A stretch of 64,000 nt of DNA from Methylobacter luteus IMV-B-3098 (GTDB lineage: Bacteria; Pseudomonadota; Gammaproteobacteria; Methylococcales; Methylomonadaceae). Every line of letters begins with the position of its first letter. The stretch's first letter is position 1. Location of the stretch: positions 1,557,073-1,621,072 of the forward strand of contig NZ_KE386569.1 in the NCBI RefSeq assembly GCF_000427625.1, given 5' to 3'. The translations under genes were made by a program, and so were the position numbers. Shown piece by piece: positions 22,998-32,829 of this stretch. The notes beneath the pieces are model-generated. The model saw nothing but the letters and a program-made list of their open reading frames with translations. It did not search any database and was not told the origin of the DNA.

Positions 22998-24923
22998 CTA
23001 CTGATACCGATTTAAACGATGAGACCAGATATAGTCGGCCGATTGATAATAAGCCATTTCTTCCTCAACCAATCGAGTTTCCGAATTGATATCGACGGAT
23101 CGATGCGCGCCTAAGGGATCGGCTATCACATCAATCTTTTGCTGTGGCGACAGATACACCAGTTTGTTACCTTTAACCAAGCCCAGTTTCTGGTAATTGC
23201 TGATCAGCGCCCGGCCCTCGTCCTTACGCATGCGCATCAGATCGCGTCCGTAAAACTGGCTTTCATAGCTGAAGTTCAAAAGCCCCAGGACCGTTGGCGC
23301 GACATCGATCTGGCTGGACAAAATATCATTGCTCTGGGCCGGCACATGCTTGGGCGCATAAATGAATAACGGAATATGGTATCTGTCCAAGGGCAGATCC
23401 ACTTTGCGGGCACTGCCGGCGCAGTGATCCGCGACCACGACGAAAACAGTATCGTCAAACCAGGGCTTGGTCCTGGCCAGACTGATGAATTCCCGCAGCG
23501 CGTAATCAGTATATTTGACCCCGCCTGTGCGCCCTGTACCTGATGGAATATCGATCCTGCCGTCCGGATAGGTATAAGGCCGATGGTTGCTCGTGGTCAT
23601 GATCTGAAAGAAAAACGGCTTGCGGTTTTGATGATCCAGGTCAGCTTCCTTGACTGTACGCTTGAAAATAATGTCATCCGACACGCCCCAGGCATTGGAA
23701 AATGTCACTTCCTCGTCAGTAAAATCAGTTTGATCCACGATGCGGTAACCGTTGCCGGCATAAAATGCGTTCATATTGTCAAAGTAACCGCGGCCGCCGT
23801 ATAAAAAAGCCGTATCGTAACCGCGCTGCTGGAACACATGGCCTAAATTGAACAATTTGCTATTGTCCGGCCGCTTGACGATCGACTGCCCAGGCGTAGG
23901 GGGAATCGACAGGGTCAATGCCTCAAGCCCCCGGATCGTGCGCGTGCCGGTCGCATAAAAGTTGGTAAACAAGAGTCCTTGTTTGAACCATTCATCCATG
24001 AACGGCGTAATGTGCTCGGTATTGCCGAAGGCGGTTAAAAACTCGGCGCTCAGGCTCTCAACGGTAATCAAAATCACATTCAAATGTTTTTCCTGGCCGG
24101 GTTGCCTGACCATGCGCTTGATGTCATACAATTTCTCGCCGACAGCCGGCAAAGGCTCTCCCGCCAATTCGGACCTGATTACACCGGATAGCTGTCTGTC
24201 ATCGCCCAATTTGTAGAAATGCCGGTAGTCCAGCTCATTATTCCGAAATGCCGCGAAGAACTGGTAAGGACCATTGGCGGCCAGTTCATTCAGATAGGTA
24301 TTGGCGGAAAACTGATGCGATGACTGCCCGACCGCGATATAGCTGACTAGCGGCAAACTCAGCAAGGCAGCCGTGATTTTCAGCCTCAAAGCAAAAGGTT
24401 CGCTGGTATTAAAGCTCTTCGACAGAAATTTTCTCGTCGACAGGAAACAGACAGTCGTCACGAACAAAAGCCCCGACAGAATCCAGCCCAGCGGATACGA
24501 TTCAATAATGTTGTTCACCACCTCGTGGGTATAAATCAGATAATCGACGGCAATGAAGTTGAACCTGACCCCGAATTCGTCCCAGAACGTCCATTCAGAA
24601 GCCTCGACAAAGAACAGTGCGTATAAACTGATAAAAAAACCGGCAAAGACAATGATCCTGTTGATTTTGCTTTGGTAGGCCGCGTTCGGCAGAACCAGCA
24701 GGTACAGCGAAAACGGAATCAGCAGATAACTGAAAAAAGCCAGGTCATGGCCAAGACCCAACAGAAAAGCCAGGGCTATTGAATAAAACGAAACGTCCAG
24801 GTCAGCCAGTTGTTTGATCAGCAACGCGACCCTGAGCAGGGCAAAACTGATCAGGTTAATCAATAAAAAAAGTAAAATACCGGTGAATCGTGATTTCTCA
24901 AATAATCTTTTTGCTATGTCCAT
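22998..24923 (-). CDS. LTA synthase-like sulfatase-family membrane transferase
   Basis: The 641-residue protein has five N-terminal membrane helices (about 12-30, 45-68, 83-108, 150-165, 178-196) and a large periplasmic domain of the alkaline phosphatase/sulfatase superfamily. The metal-binding Glu is in VILITVESLSAEF (about 289), the likely nucleophile Thr in ATGTRTIRGLEAL (about 327-329) and another metal site in VVADHCAGSARK. Gram-negative members such as OpgB or EptA-like enzymes move phosphoglycerol or phosphoethanolamine to glycans or lipids. ATG 24923 follows AGGAGACAACTGC. It overlaps the PAP2 gene by 10 bases, so both probably act on the same envelope lipid. Confidence 0.85.
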   Translation of the reverse strand: MDIAKRLFEKSRFTGILLFLLINLISFALLRVALLIKQLADLDVSFYSIALAFLLGLGHDLAFFSYLLIPFSLYLLVLPNAAYQSKINRIIVFAGFFISLYALFFVEASEWTFWDEFGVRFNFIAVDYLIYTHEVVNNIIESYPLGWILSGLLFVTTVCFLSTRKFLSKSFNTSEPFALRLKITAALLSLPLVSYIAVGQSSHQFSANTYLNELAANGPYQFFAAFRNNELDYRHFYKLGDDRQLSGVIRSELAGEPLPAVGEKLYDIKRMVRQPGQEKHLNVILITVESLSAEFLTAFGNTEHITPFMDEWFKQGLLFTNFYATGTRTIRGLEALTLSIPPTPGQSIVKRPDNSKLFNLGHVFQQRGYDTAFLYGGRGYFDNMNAFYAGNGYRIVDQTDFTDEEVTFSNAWGVSDDIIFKRTVKEADLDHQNRKPFFFQIMTTSNHRPYTYPDGRIDIPSGTGRTGGVKYTDYALREFISLARTKPWFDDTVFVVVADHCAGSARKVDLPLDRYHIPLFIYAPKHVPAQSNDILSSQIDVAPTVLGLLNFSYESQFYGRDLMRMRKDEGRALISNYQKLGLVKGNKLVYLSPQQKIDVIADPLGAHRSVDINSETRLVEEEMAYYQSADYIWSHRLNRYQ

Positions 24924-25624
24924 TGCAGTTGTCTCCTGAAAAACAGCATGAATAATATGAATGAAAAAAACCAGCATACGGCCAGCGCAAATAGGTCATG
25001 ACTTAAAAAATGCGCGCCACGCATTTGCTGAGCAACGCCGTAGACAGTGCCTAAAATCAGGCCAAAATACAGTCCGTAAGACTTATAGTCCGGCTTAACC
25101 AGAAGCAGAAAAAAGTAAAGGCTGAGGAAAGTGAATCCCGAACCGGCATGCGCGGCAGGAAAACAATGCCCTGCCTTTAGGTGGTTGCCCATGTAATCAA
25201 ACAAACGTATGTAGGGTTTATCGCCGCCGAACAGCACCAGGCTCCAGGGGCAATCAACATGCGTATGGCTTTTCAACAGCACGATAATCAGCGGTCCGCT
25301 GATGCCCGAAACCAATAAAAAAAGCAGAGGCCGGCGATAAGGATAGAGGGCCGAATTTGATCTGAACGAAATGAGCCAGCTCAGCATGGTGGCTGCCGCC
25401 AGCAAATAAGTTAAATACCGGCCGCCACTATGCAGAACGTTTTCGACTAGCCAGTGTTCTTTATACGGCCATTGATGCAGACTGGCATTATAAAAATGCC
25501 TCGTAATCCATAAGTCCGCGCGGAAGAACTCCAAAACTGCAAATACAACCGCGAACAATAAAAACGGAACGATAAAATGGACAATGATAAATTTATCGAA
25601 ATCCAGCCTGATTGGTTTGAGCAA
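24914..25624 (-). CDS. PAP2-family membrane phosphatase
   Basis: The 236-residue protein has about six membrane helices and the three PAP2 signature parts in diverged form: KSHTHVDCPW (about 118-127), CFPAAHAGSG (about 154-163) and RGAHFLSHD (about 202-210). Such enzymes remove phosphate from undecaprenyl-PP, phosphatidate or lipid A. The CFPAAHAG form and the RGAHFLSHD motif are typical of the lipid A or LpxE/LpxT-like branch. It is coupled to the LTA synthase-like gene, which suggests linked lipid or glycan modification. Confidence 0.85.
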   Translation of the reverse strand: MLKPIRLDFDKFIIVHFIVPFLLFAVVFAVLEFFRADLWITRHFYNASLHQWPYKEHWLVENVLHSGGRYLTYLLAAATMLSWLISFRSNSALYPYRRPLLFLLVSGISGPLIIVLLKSHTHVDCPWSLVLFGGDKPYIRLFDYMGNHLKAGHCFPAAHAGSGFTFLSLYFFLLLVKPDYKSYGLYFGLILGTVYGVAQQMRGAHFLSHDLFALAVCWFFSFILFMLFFRRQLQWT

Positions 25625-25822
25625 AGCTTATTTCCTTATTAAAATTAAGGTAATATTATAAAAAAAGCTCAGTTAAACCATAATTAACGTATCGTTAATT
25701 TTGCGTTAAGAAGTATGGGAATATAAAAACCACTTTTTTTTTATGGTTATTGTGTTATAGTTAGCCCGCTGTTTAACTTAACAGCATTTTTAAATATTCA
25801 TATATTCTCATAGGTAAATGAA

Positions 25823-26026
25823 ATGATCGAGAAACAAGAAAAAGATAATTTCTGGCTGTATGTTGGCGCTGGCGTACTTGCTTTTGGTGCTGTAGTCTTC
25901 ATGATCAAAGGTGGTGAGCACGGAAAATATGAAACTGCAAAAAAATTAATTGCGGAAGATGCTCACAATTCAGCTTACGCTATTGGTCATGACGTCAATA
26001 AGAAATACGCTGAAGACGCAAAATAA
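25823..26026 (+). CDS. Small single-pass membrane protein
   Basis: The 67-residue protein has one helix (FWLYVGAGVLAFGAVVFMI, about 10-28) followed by a charged tail (GGEHGKYETAKKLIAEDAHN). I recognise no family. The ATG follows TAGGTAAATGAA, a modest site. It is alone between the PAP2 gene (divergent) and the kinase (convergent), with a 13-bp perfect stem after it. Confidence 0.6.
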   Translation: MIEKQEKDNFWLYVGAGVLAFGAVVFMIKGGEHGKYETAKKLIAEDAHNSAYAIGHDVNKKYAEDAK

Positions 26027-26100
26027 CAATTACTAGAGGAGGTTCGCTTTTTCGGTAAGCCTGTGATTAATTACCGACAAAACGACAGAGCTTTTCACAC

Positions 26101-26128
26101 CGGTTCCCAAACGCCCGTTTGGGAACCG
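26101..26128. terminator. Perfect 13-bp stem-loop between convergent genes
   Basis: CGGTTCCCAAACG pairs perfectly with CGTTTGGGAACCG around two bases. It sits between the small membrane gene and the end of the kinase gene and could serve both strands, though T-runs are missing. Confidence 0.55.
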
Positions 26129-26134
26129 AAACTG

Positions 26135-27406
26135 TCAGGAAATTGAGGACGAATTAAACAGCCATTGCACTTGCGTGCCTTGATCTTTAACGCTGTCGAT
26201 CTTCAGTTGCCAACCGTAATATTCACAAATGCGTTTGGAAATAGCCAGTCCCAGGCCGCTGCCCTGGCTGGACGCTCCGCGATAGCCCCGTTCAAATATC
26301 CGGTTAATCTCATCCGTATCGATACCCTGCCCTGTATCAGTCACCGCAAATGCATGCTCATCAAGAGATATGGTCACCGTGCCCTGGCTGGTATAGATAA
26401 ATGCATTCCTTATCAAATTACCCATCAACATGGAAATAATGGGCGGCGAAGCATTAATGCTGGGCGGTCCGTTAACTCGCTTGATGACCTTCACCTGCTT
26501 ATCCAACAAGTTTCTATGGTCTTCTATCAGCCGATCAATAATCGCGGTCAGTTCGATTTTATCGGTTGCCTCGCTTGTCGACACGGGACTGCGGGCCAGA
26601 CGTAACAAGGTAGCCAGCCGTTCTTTCATTTCAATGGCCGAACGTTGAATACGTTCTATGCGTGGCCTGATGTCATCGGGCAGGTCCCGCAACAGCAGTC
26701 CTTCGCTGGCAGCCATAATGATAGCCAGAGGAGTTCTTAACTCATGACTGGCGTTACCGGTAAATTCCCTTTCACGCTGGACCAAAGCCTGCAGGCGCTC
26801 CTTATAGGCATCGAACTCCAGCGCCAGCATCCCGACTTCATCATTGGTATAGTCCTCCGAGAGATACTCGGTAGAGTTTTCCGGGTTTAGCGTTTTAATG
26901 CGCCGGGCCAGCGTCGCTATCGGCTCAATCACTTTTTTGGAAAGCCAAAGACCGTACCAGGTTGCCAGCCAGAGAATAATGAATACGGCGGCAACCAGAT
27001 AGGTTATGAGATTGTATTCAAGGGTTTCAAAACCGGTGTCATCGTAGACTATATAATAGTGGGTCTGATTATGCGCTTTAATCACGACATCATAGACATG
27101 CTGGCCATGCTCAACATCATGAATACCTTCCGGATAGGTCGACAGAAAGCTGATTTCATCCGGCAATTTGCCATCTTCGACTTTATAGGCAGTCCAGTTT
27201 TTCGACTGTTGTATTGATAAAGCCGGGTTACGATCCGCCAGCTGAATGAAATGTTCCAGTTCCTCGACCAGATAAGCTCCCATCACCTGCCTTTCCAGTG
27301 ATTCGAAGGCCAGTATCAGGAACGTGATCATAAACAGGCTTAGCAGGAGTCCCAGCAAGGGATAGGATAGAAATATCCGGGATCTGATCTTATGATGGTA
27401 TGGCAT
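26135..27406 (-). CDS. Sensor histidine kinase
   Basis: The 423-residue kinase has TM1 at about 12-33, a periplasmic sensor of about 100 residues, TM2 at about 134-156, a HAMP linker and a HisKA domain with the phosphoacceptor His221 (GNASHELRTPLAI). The ATPase part has the N-box (MGNLIRNAFIYTS), G1 (DTGQGID) and G2 (GSGLGLAIS). All catalytic motifs are intact. It overlaps the response regulator gene by 17 bases and forms an operon with it and a PepSY-like protein. The periplasmic ligand is unknown. Confidence 0.92.
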   Translation of the reverse strand: MPYHHKIRSRIFLSYPLLGLLLSLFMITFLILAFESLERQVMGAYLVEELEHFIQLADRNPALSIQQSKNWTAYKVEDGKLPDEISFLSTYPEGIHDVEHGQHVYDVVIKAHNQTHYYIVYDDTGFETLEYNLITYLVAAVFIILWLATWYGLWLSKKVIEPIATLARRIKTLNPENSTEYLSEDYTNDEVGMLALEFDAYKERLQALVQREREFTGNASHELRTPLAIIMAASEGLLLRDLPDDIRPRIERIQRSAIEMKERLATLLRLARSPVSTSEATDKIELTAIIDRLIEDHRNLLDKQVKVIKRVNGPPSINASPPIISMLMGNLIRNAFIYTSQGTVTISLDEHAFAVTDTGQGIDTDEINRIFERGYRGASSQGSGLGLAISKRICEYYGWQLKIDSVKDQGTQVQWLFNSSSIS

Positions 27407-28079
27407 TGCCTGGCTTCAATTGATAACCCACGCCTCGAACGGTATGCAGCAACGGTGAGCTGAACGGCTTATCAATGGCGTGGCGCAAATGATGAATGTG
27501 TACGCGTAGCGCCTCGCCATCGGGAGGAGTGTCCCCCCATATGCTGTATTCAAGATGCTGCCTGGACACGACTCGTGGTGATTGTCTCATAAGCAGTTCC
27601 AGAATCTGGAATTCAATCGCGGTCAGTTCGATCGTTTTTCCGTCCCGTCTCACTTCGCGCGTTTCAGGCGCCAGTTCCAAATCGCCGACAGTCAACATCG
27701 ACTGTTGATGCAGGCCGGTAGTGCGGCGAGCCAATGCGTTAAGCCTGTACTTTAATTCCTTCAAAGAAAAAGGTTTAACCAGATAGTCATCCGCCCCTCG
27801 TTCAAAGCCGCTCAGCCTGTCATCCAAAGTATCGCGAGCCGTCAGCATCAACACCGGCACCCAATTGCCGGCATCCTGCCGCAGGCGCCGGCACACTTCC
27901 AGCCCATCCATTCCGGGCAGCGTCAAATCCAGAATAATGGCATCATACTCGTTGACCACGGCCAGATGGAGACCGGTAATCCCATCGGTTGCGGTATCTA
28001 TCGTATCGCCCTGAAACTCAAGAAAATCGGCCAGTTCGCTGCATAGATCCTGGTTGTCTTCAATAATAAGCAAGCGCAT
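27390..28079 (-). CDS. OmpR-family response regulator
   Basis: The 229-residue regulator has a receiver domain with Asp51 (IILDLTLPGMDG), the acidic pair in LLIIEDNQD, Thr80 (VLMLTA) and Lys102 (DDYLVKPFS). The C-terminal winged helix has the OmpR-type recognition segment VVSRQHLEYSIWG and DGEALRVHIHHLRHAID. It is the partner of the kinase downstream. This is the only complete regulator gene in the window with a receiver domain, so it could also be served by the regulator-less kinase at 39.6 kb. Confidence 0.93.
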   Translation of the reverse strand: MRLLIIEDNQDLCSELADFLEFQGDTIDTATDGITGLHLAVVNEYDAIILDLTLPGMDGLEVCRRLRQDAGNWVPVLMLTARDTLDDRLSGFERGADDYLVKPFSLKELKYRLNALARRTTGLHQQSMLTVGDLELAPETREVRRDGKTIELTAIEFQILELLMRQSPRVVSRQHLEYSIWGDTPPDGEALRVHIHHLRHAIDKPFSSPLLHTVRGVGYQLKPGNAIPS

Positions 28080-28117
28080 ATTAGGTGGGAAGGCCGATAA
28101 ACAGCTAGCGCCTTTTA

Positions 28118-28588
28118 TTATTCTTCTCGTTCTTTTTTGATGATATTGCCTTTGTTGTCGACCGTAACGCTCCAGGTCTGATTGCCAGAGACTACGGACA
28201 AATCATATTCCTCACCCGGACCATTAGGATTGACGATTAATATGGCCTCTTTAATTTCAAACTTTGTAAAAGCCGATTTAAGATTGTCATTAACGGGATC
28301 GGGCATCAGGTTCGAGGAATCGATTTTTTCGCCGCTGACATAAAAATGTCCGTCTTTTCTATAAAGTTCGATTTGCTCGCTCTCACCGTCTTTAAAATGG
28401 ACCTCATACACGTCCTGACCAAAATGTGTTTTTTGTTCAGCCTTGATACCCGCGGCATTCGGATGCCGTTTTTGAATCTCTGCCATTATTTTTTCGGGAA
28501 GAGCTTCTTCAGCCGCAACCGAAGGATCGGCGGCGAAAACAGGCGTAGCCAGAACTAAAAAACAGAGGTTTAAAAGATATTTACGCAT
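28118..28588 (-). CDS. Secreted PepSY-like protein of the kinase operon
   Basis: The 156-residue precursor has a signal peptide (YLLNLCFLVLATPVFA, cleavage near AA) and two PepSY-like repeats (IMAEIQKRHPNAAGIKAEQK, DVYEVHFKDGESEQIELYRK; AFTKFEIKEAILIVNPNG, YDLSVVSGNQTWSVTVDNKG). It lies 38 bases upstream of the response regulator. Small PepSY proteins next to a two-component system often shape the periplasmic signal, but that role is inferred. Confidence 0.78.
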   Translation of the reverse strand: MRKYLLNLCFLVLATPVFAADPSVAAEEALPEKIMAEIQKRHPNAAGIKAEQKTHFGQDVYEVHFKDGESEQIELYRKDGHFYVSGEKIDSSNLMPDPVNDNLKSAFTKFEIKEAILIVNPNGPGEEYDLSVVSGNQTWSVTVDNKGNIIKKEREE

Positions 28589-29348
28589 TTATATGACCTG
28601 TAAGTAAAAATATGAACCTGGTAGTGCCGGTGCTGGGTCGTATTTTTTTTAAAGCACTTCCATAAAAAGAAATGGACACCGCAAGTTAAAGAAAAACAAT
28701 AAAAGCCCAATACGATGGAGCCAGCTATTTTGAATAGCGAAGCCCGCGTATATTACCCGCCTGAACCTAACTTTCCAACTTTTCATAGGCTGGCCGAATC
28801 CAGAGACGATATATCGACAGATAGATGTTTCTACAGTGCAGTTATTTTAGGAAGTATCGAGAATATTTGTTACACTTCGCGTCCGTAAATGCTTACAAAT
28901 TAAGAAACACAGCATTTCGGCCATAATGCACATGCACCTGTTTGTGGTTGCGTTCTTATTGAACGCCATCAGTATGGCTTTAATTGATGAAAAGAATTAT
29001 AAAACAGATGGCGACGGACAAAGGTCTATGTCGCCGTTTGCTATTGATAAAAGAGAAACCGCTCTGACTGTCATGCGTCACGTCATGCCCTGCATCAAAA
29101 TCAAGCACCTCATATCCATTTCGACTCTATCATCAATGGCGATGCTTTCAGCTTTAAAAGCAATTGTGCAATCACCAAAAGCATGGCGGGTACAACATGC
29201 ATGAGAGCGTGCAACCTCGGCACGAATATATTGCTGACGGCATGAAGCAAGCGGAGCGATACACTGCCCTCGCCGGTCTGCTTGTTGGTCCGGAAGATAG
29301 ACAATATGGGACGTTTTTTAACAGTTCTTCAACCTTCATTGGCAATCC
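28589..29348. other. Long divergent intergenic region, no gene seen
   Basis: About 760 bases separate the PepSY-like gene (minus) from the first MASE1 gene (plus). Plus-strand frames at 28926-29204 and 29164-29352 lack ribosome sites and family features, and the second runs into the next start. The AT-rich stretches fit promoters for both sides. Confidence 0.45.
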
Positions 29349-32300
29349 GTGAAATCTTTCCTTGCCCAAGTATTTACAGGTAAAAGCATCCTGAATCAAT
29401 TACGGGGTTATCGCTGGTCTGATTTGGCCCAATTGATCAGTTTAACGCTGGTTTATGCGCTGACGGTAACCATCGTCCTGACCTATTTGACTACCGATGC
29501 AACAACCATTTCCATTATCTGGATCCCTGCCGGTATAGGATTGGCCGCGCTATTGATCGGTGGCCTGAAATACTGGCCGGCCTTATTGACTGGCTCCCTG
29601 CTCGCCCGACTCGCACTCGGAAATGCCATGCTGCCGTCGATATTCACCGCGTTGAGCAATACCATCGAACCCTTGCTGGCAGTCTGGATACTCAGGCAAG
29701 AATCCGCCTGGAAACGATGGGCTCCGCATCGATTCGATCCGGCATTGATGCATCCGTGCGATTATTACTGGCTGGCGCTTGCCGGAGCCATTGCCGCCGT
29801 TGTAGCGTCGCTGATCGGTGTCGCGGCATTCTGGCAGGCCGGCATTATCACGGCACGAATGATACCGGACAGTCTGCTGCACTGGTGGATGGGCAACACG
29901 CTGGGCATTATCCTGGTGACGCCATTGCTACTGGTATGGCGACAAACACCCTCTGACTGGTTTAAGCACCAACGCATATTTGAAACCCTAGCCTGCTTCG
30001 GCCTGGCTTTTTTGGCAGGCCAGTTCATCTTTCTTGACTGGTTCATTGACGCCTTGGGCAACTTCGCCAACGGCTTTATTATGTTCCTCTTCGTCGCCTG
30101 GAGCGCTGTGCGGTTCGGCCGGCACGGCGCTCTGCTAATCATCGGCATGACGGCATTGCAGGCGCTGCTGGGCGCGGTAAACGGCATCGGTTATTTTGAT
30201 GCGGACATCGCGCAAACCGGGCTGGTCAATTTATGGATCTATATCCTCGAATTGACGGTAGTCGGCATGGCTCTGGCATTAATTATCACGGCACGCACCC
30301 AGGCCGAAAACGAGCTGCGCGTCAGCAAGGAACGCTGGAAATTCGCACTGGAAGGCGCCGGCGACGGCGTATGGGACTGGAACCTGCAAACGCATGAAAT
30401 CTTTCTTTCTCCGCGTTGCAAGGAAATACTCAACTTTCCTCTGGATGAACAGAAAAGCAGCGACCAGGACTGGAAATCAATCACAAACCCTGCCGACTAT
30501 GAGCGTCTGATGAGCGACCTGCAAGCCTGTCTGGAAGGACGGACCACCTCTTTTATCAGTGAGCACCGCATTCGGTACCCGAATAATAACTGGAAATGGC
30601 TGGTCACGCGCGGCATGGTAGTCAGCCGCGATGCCGCCGGCAAGCCGCTGCGCATGATCGGTACGCACAGAGATATCAGCAAACGCAAGCAGATGCAGTG
30701 GTCACAGGTTCATACCATCCTGGAGGCGTCACCGGAGTGCATGCTTCTGGTGGACAATGACGGTATCATTCTGTTCGCCAACCAGGTCGCCGCACAAGTC
30801 TTCGCTTACCCCATCTCCGAACTGATCGGCCTTAACGTTGACATGCTGGTGCCGATGTTCGCCAGCGCCGGCCATAGTGCCGAATTCATGCGTATCCCTC
30901 ACCCGCGGTCAACAGATATCAATAACCGGCTATCCGCCATCCGCAAGAACGGCACAGAGTTTCCCATCGAGATCAGCCTGAGCCCGGTCGAGCTGGATAA
31001 TCGACTGAACGTCATTGCCAGCATTATCGATATTACCGAACGCAAACACTTCGAGCAGAAACTGCAGCTTTCGGCCATGATCTATCGGGCCATCGGCGAA
31101 GCCATCATGGTCGCCGACCCTTCCAACCGCATTATCGCCATCAATCCCGCTTTTACGCAGCTGACCGGTTATACCGAGCAGGAAGCGATCGGCCGGTCCA
31201 CCAAACTGCTCAAGTCCGGCCGGCATGATGCCGCCTTTTATCGGGATATGTGGCATATGCTGGAAAAGACCGGCCGCTGGCAGGGTCAGGTCTGGAACCT
31301 GCGTAAAAATGGCGAAGAATACTTCGAATGGTTGATGATCAACACGATTTATGACAGCGACGGTGAAGTACAGCAGCGCATCGCCATCTTCTCGGATATC
31401 ACGGATCAGAAACTGGCCGAACAAACCATCTGGCAGCAGGCCAATTTCGATCCGCTGACCGGCCTGCCAAACCGTTGCCTGTTTCAGGATCGCCTGGAAC
31501 AGGACATCAAGAAAAGCCATCGCACCGGCCTGCCGATGGCATTGATGCTTCTGGACCTCGACCGTTTCAAGGAAGTCAATGACACCCTGGGCCATGACAT
31601 GGGCGACATCCTGCTCAAGGAAGGCGCCCGACGCCTGAGCAGCTGTGTACGCGGAACCGATACCGTGGCCCGTCTGGGCGGCGATGAGTTCACGATTATT
31701 CTGAGCGAACTCCATGATCCCGCCAATGTGGAACGCATCGCCCAGGACATCCTGAAAGAACTGGCTGAACCGTTCCATTTGAAGCGCGAAGTGGCTTATG
31801 TCTCGGCCAGCATCGGCATCACCCTCTATCCGAACGACGGCGCCAACATCGAAACATTGCTCAAGAATGCCGACCAGGCCATGTATGCGTCCAAGAACCA
31901 GGGCCGCAACCGCTACAACTATTTCATTCCGTCCATGCAGGAGGCGGCACAGAACCGCATGCGGCTGGCCAACGATTTGCGCGGCGCACTCGAAGCCGAC
32001 CAGTTCAGCCTGGTATATCAGCCGATCGTGGAACTGGCGACCGGCGTCATCCATAAGGCCGAGGCGCTGATTCGCTGGCAGCATCCCAACCGCGGCGAAG
32101 TCAGTCCGACCGAATTCATCACGATCGCCGAGGAAACCGGCCTGATTATCGACATCGGCGACTGGGTCTTCCGCGAGACCGCCTGCCAGGTCAAACACTG
32201 GCGAGAACGGCACCATGCGGATTTCCAGATCAGCATCAATAAATCGCCCATCCAGTTCCATAACAAGAGCAACAGCCATGCCGCCTGGTTCGAACATATG

Positions 32301-32723
32301 CGGCAACAAGGACTGTCCGGCCAAAGCATTGTCGTCGAAATCACCGAAGGGTTATTGCTGGATGCGAGCACGACCATCACCGATCAATTGCTCGATTTCC
32401 GCGATGCCGGCGTACAAGTTGCTCTGGACGATTTCGGCACCGGTTACTCATCGCTGTCCTACCTGAAAAAATTCGACATCGATTACCTCAAGATCGACCG
32501 GTCCTTTGTCAGCAACCTGGCGCCCGGCTCCGACGACATGGCGCTCTGCGAGGCGATTATCGTCATGGCCCATAAACTCGGCATCAAGGTGATCGCGGAA
32601 GGCGTGGAAACGGTGCAGCAGCGCAATCTGCTGAGTACCGTCGGCTGTGACTATGGGCAGGGTTATCTGTTCTCAAAACCATTGCCGGCTGTTGAGTTTG
32701 AAAAGCTGCTTGCCGCCGGCTGA
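29349..32723 (+). CDS. MASE1-PAS-PAS-PAS-GGDEF-EAL cyclic-di-GMP protein, copy 1
   Basis: The 1124-residue protein starts with a MASE1 sensor of about eight helices (about 20-300) with IIWIPAGIGLAALLIGG. PAS domains follow (FALEGAGDGVWDWN; ILEASPECMLLVDN; IYRAIGEAIMVADP) and then a GGDEF domain (RLGGDEFTII at about 775) and an EAL domain (EALIRW at about 905). All EAL residues are present (ISINKSPIQF, EITEG, DDFGTGYSS, LKIDRSF, VIAEGVET), so both synthesis and hydrolysis of c-di-GMP are possible. The start is GTG 29349. Its GGDEF-EAL half is almost identical in DNA to that of the next gene. Confidence 0.93.
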   Translation: MKSFLAQVFTGKSILNQLRGYRWSDLAQLISLTLVYALTVTIVLTYLTTDATTISIIWIPAGIGLAALLIGGLKYWPALLTGSLLARLALGNAMLPSIFTALSNTIEPLLAVWILRQESAWKRWAPHRFDPALMHPCDYYWLALAGAIAAVVASLIGVAAFWQAGIITARMIPDSLLHWWMGNTLGIILVTPLLLVWRQTPSDWFKHQRIFETLACFGLAFLAGQFIFLDWFIDALGNFANGFIMFLFVAWSAVRFGRHGALLIIGMTALQALLGAVNGIGYFDADIAQTGLVNLWIYILELTVVGMALALIITARTQAENELRVSKERWKFALEGAGDGVWDWNLQTHEIFLSPRCKEILNFPLDEQKSSDQDWKSITNPADYERLMSDLQACLEGRTTSFISEHRIRYPNNNWKWLVTRGMVVSRDAAGKPLRMIGTHRDISKRKQMQWSQVHTILEASPECMLLVDNDGIILFANQVAAQVFAYPISELIGLNVDMLVPMFASAGHSAEFMRIPHPRSTDINNRLSAIRKNGTEFPIEISLSPVELDNRLNVIASIIDITERKHFEQKLQLSAMIYRAIGEAIMVADPSNRIIAINPAFTQLTGYTEQEAIGRSTKLLKSGRHDAAFYRDMWHMLEKTGRWQGQVWNLRKNGEEYFEWLMINTIYDSDGEVQQRIAIFSDITDQKLAEQTIWQQANFDPLTGLPNRCLFQDRLEQDIKKSHRTGLPMALMLLDLDRFKEVNDTLGHDMGDILLKEGARRLSSCVRGTDTVARLGGDEFTIILSELHDPANVERIAQDILKELAEPFHLKREVAYVSASIGITLYPNDGANIETLLKNADQAMYASKNQGRNRYNYFIPSMQEAAQNRMRLANDLRGALEADQFSLVYQPIVELATGVIHKAEALIRWQHPNRGEVSPTEFITIAEETGLIIDIGDWVFRETACQVKHWRERHHADFQISINKSPIQFHNKSNSHAAWFEHMRQQGLSGQSIVVEITEGLLLDASTTITDQLLDFRDAGVQVALDDFGTGYSSLSYLKKFDIDYLKIDRSFVSNLAPGSDDMALCEAIIVMAHKLGIKVIAEGVETVQQRNLLSTVGCDYGQGYLFSKPLPAVEFEKLLAAG

Positions 32724-32829
32724 CCCCCCCTCTAAATAACCTTTCCATTTTGCAGTTTTTTGTTTAGCCCGGCATTTCGGCATTTGCTAAACTTACCGCC
32801 ATCGATAACGCACTCGCGGGTAAAGTGTT

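Noticed and set aside
22998-24923. LTA synthase-like gene as a Gram-positive signal
   Set aside because: Gram-negative relatives with this fold are common, and the window has outer-membrane factors and lipoproteins.
28926-29204. 92-residue plus-strand frame in the divergent gap
   Set aside because: There is no ribosome site, and the composition looks like translated non-coding sequence.
30930-32324. Long minus-strand frame antisense to the first GGDEF-EAL gene
   Set aside because: It mirrors codon use of the plus-strand gene, which has complete catalytic motifs, and a similar mirror frame appears on the second copy.
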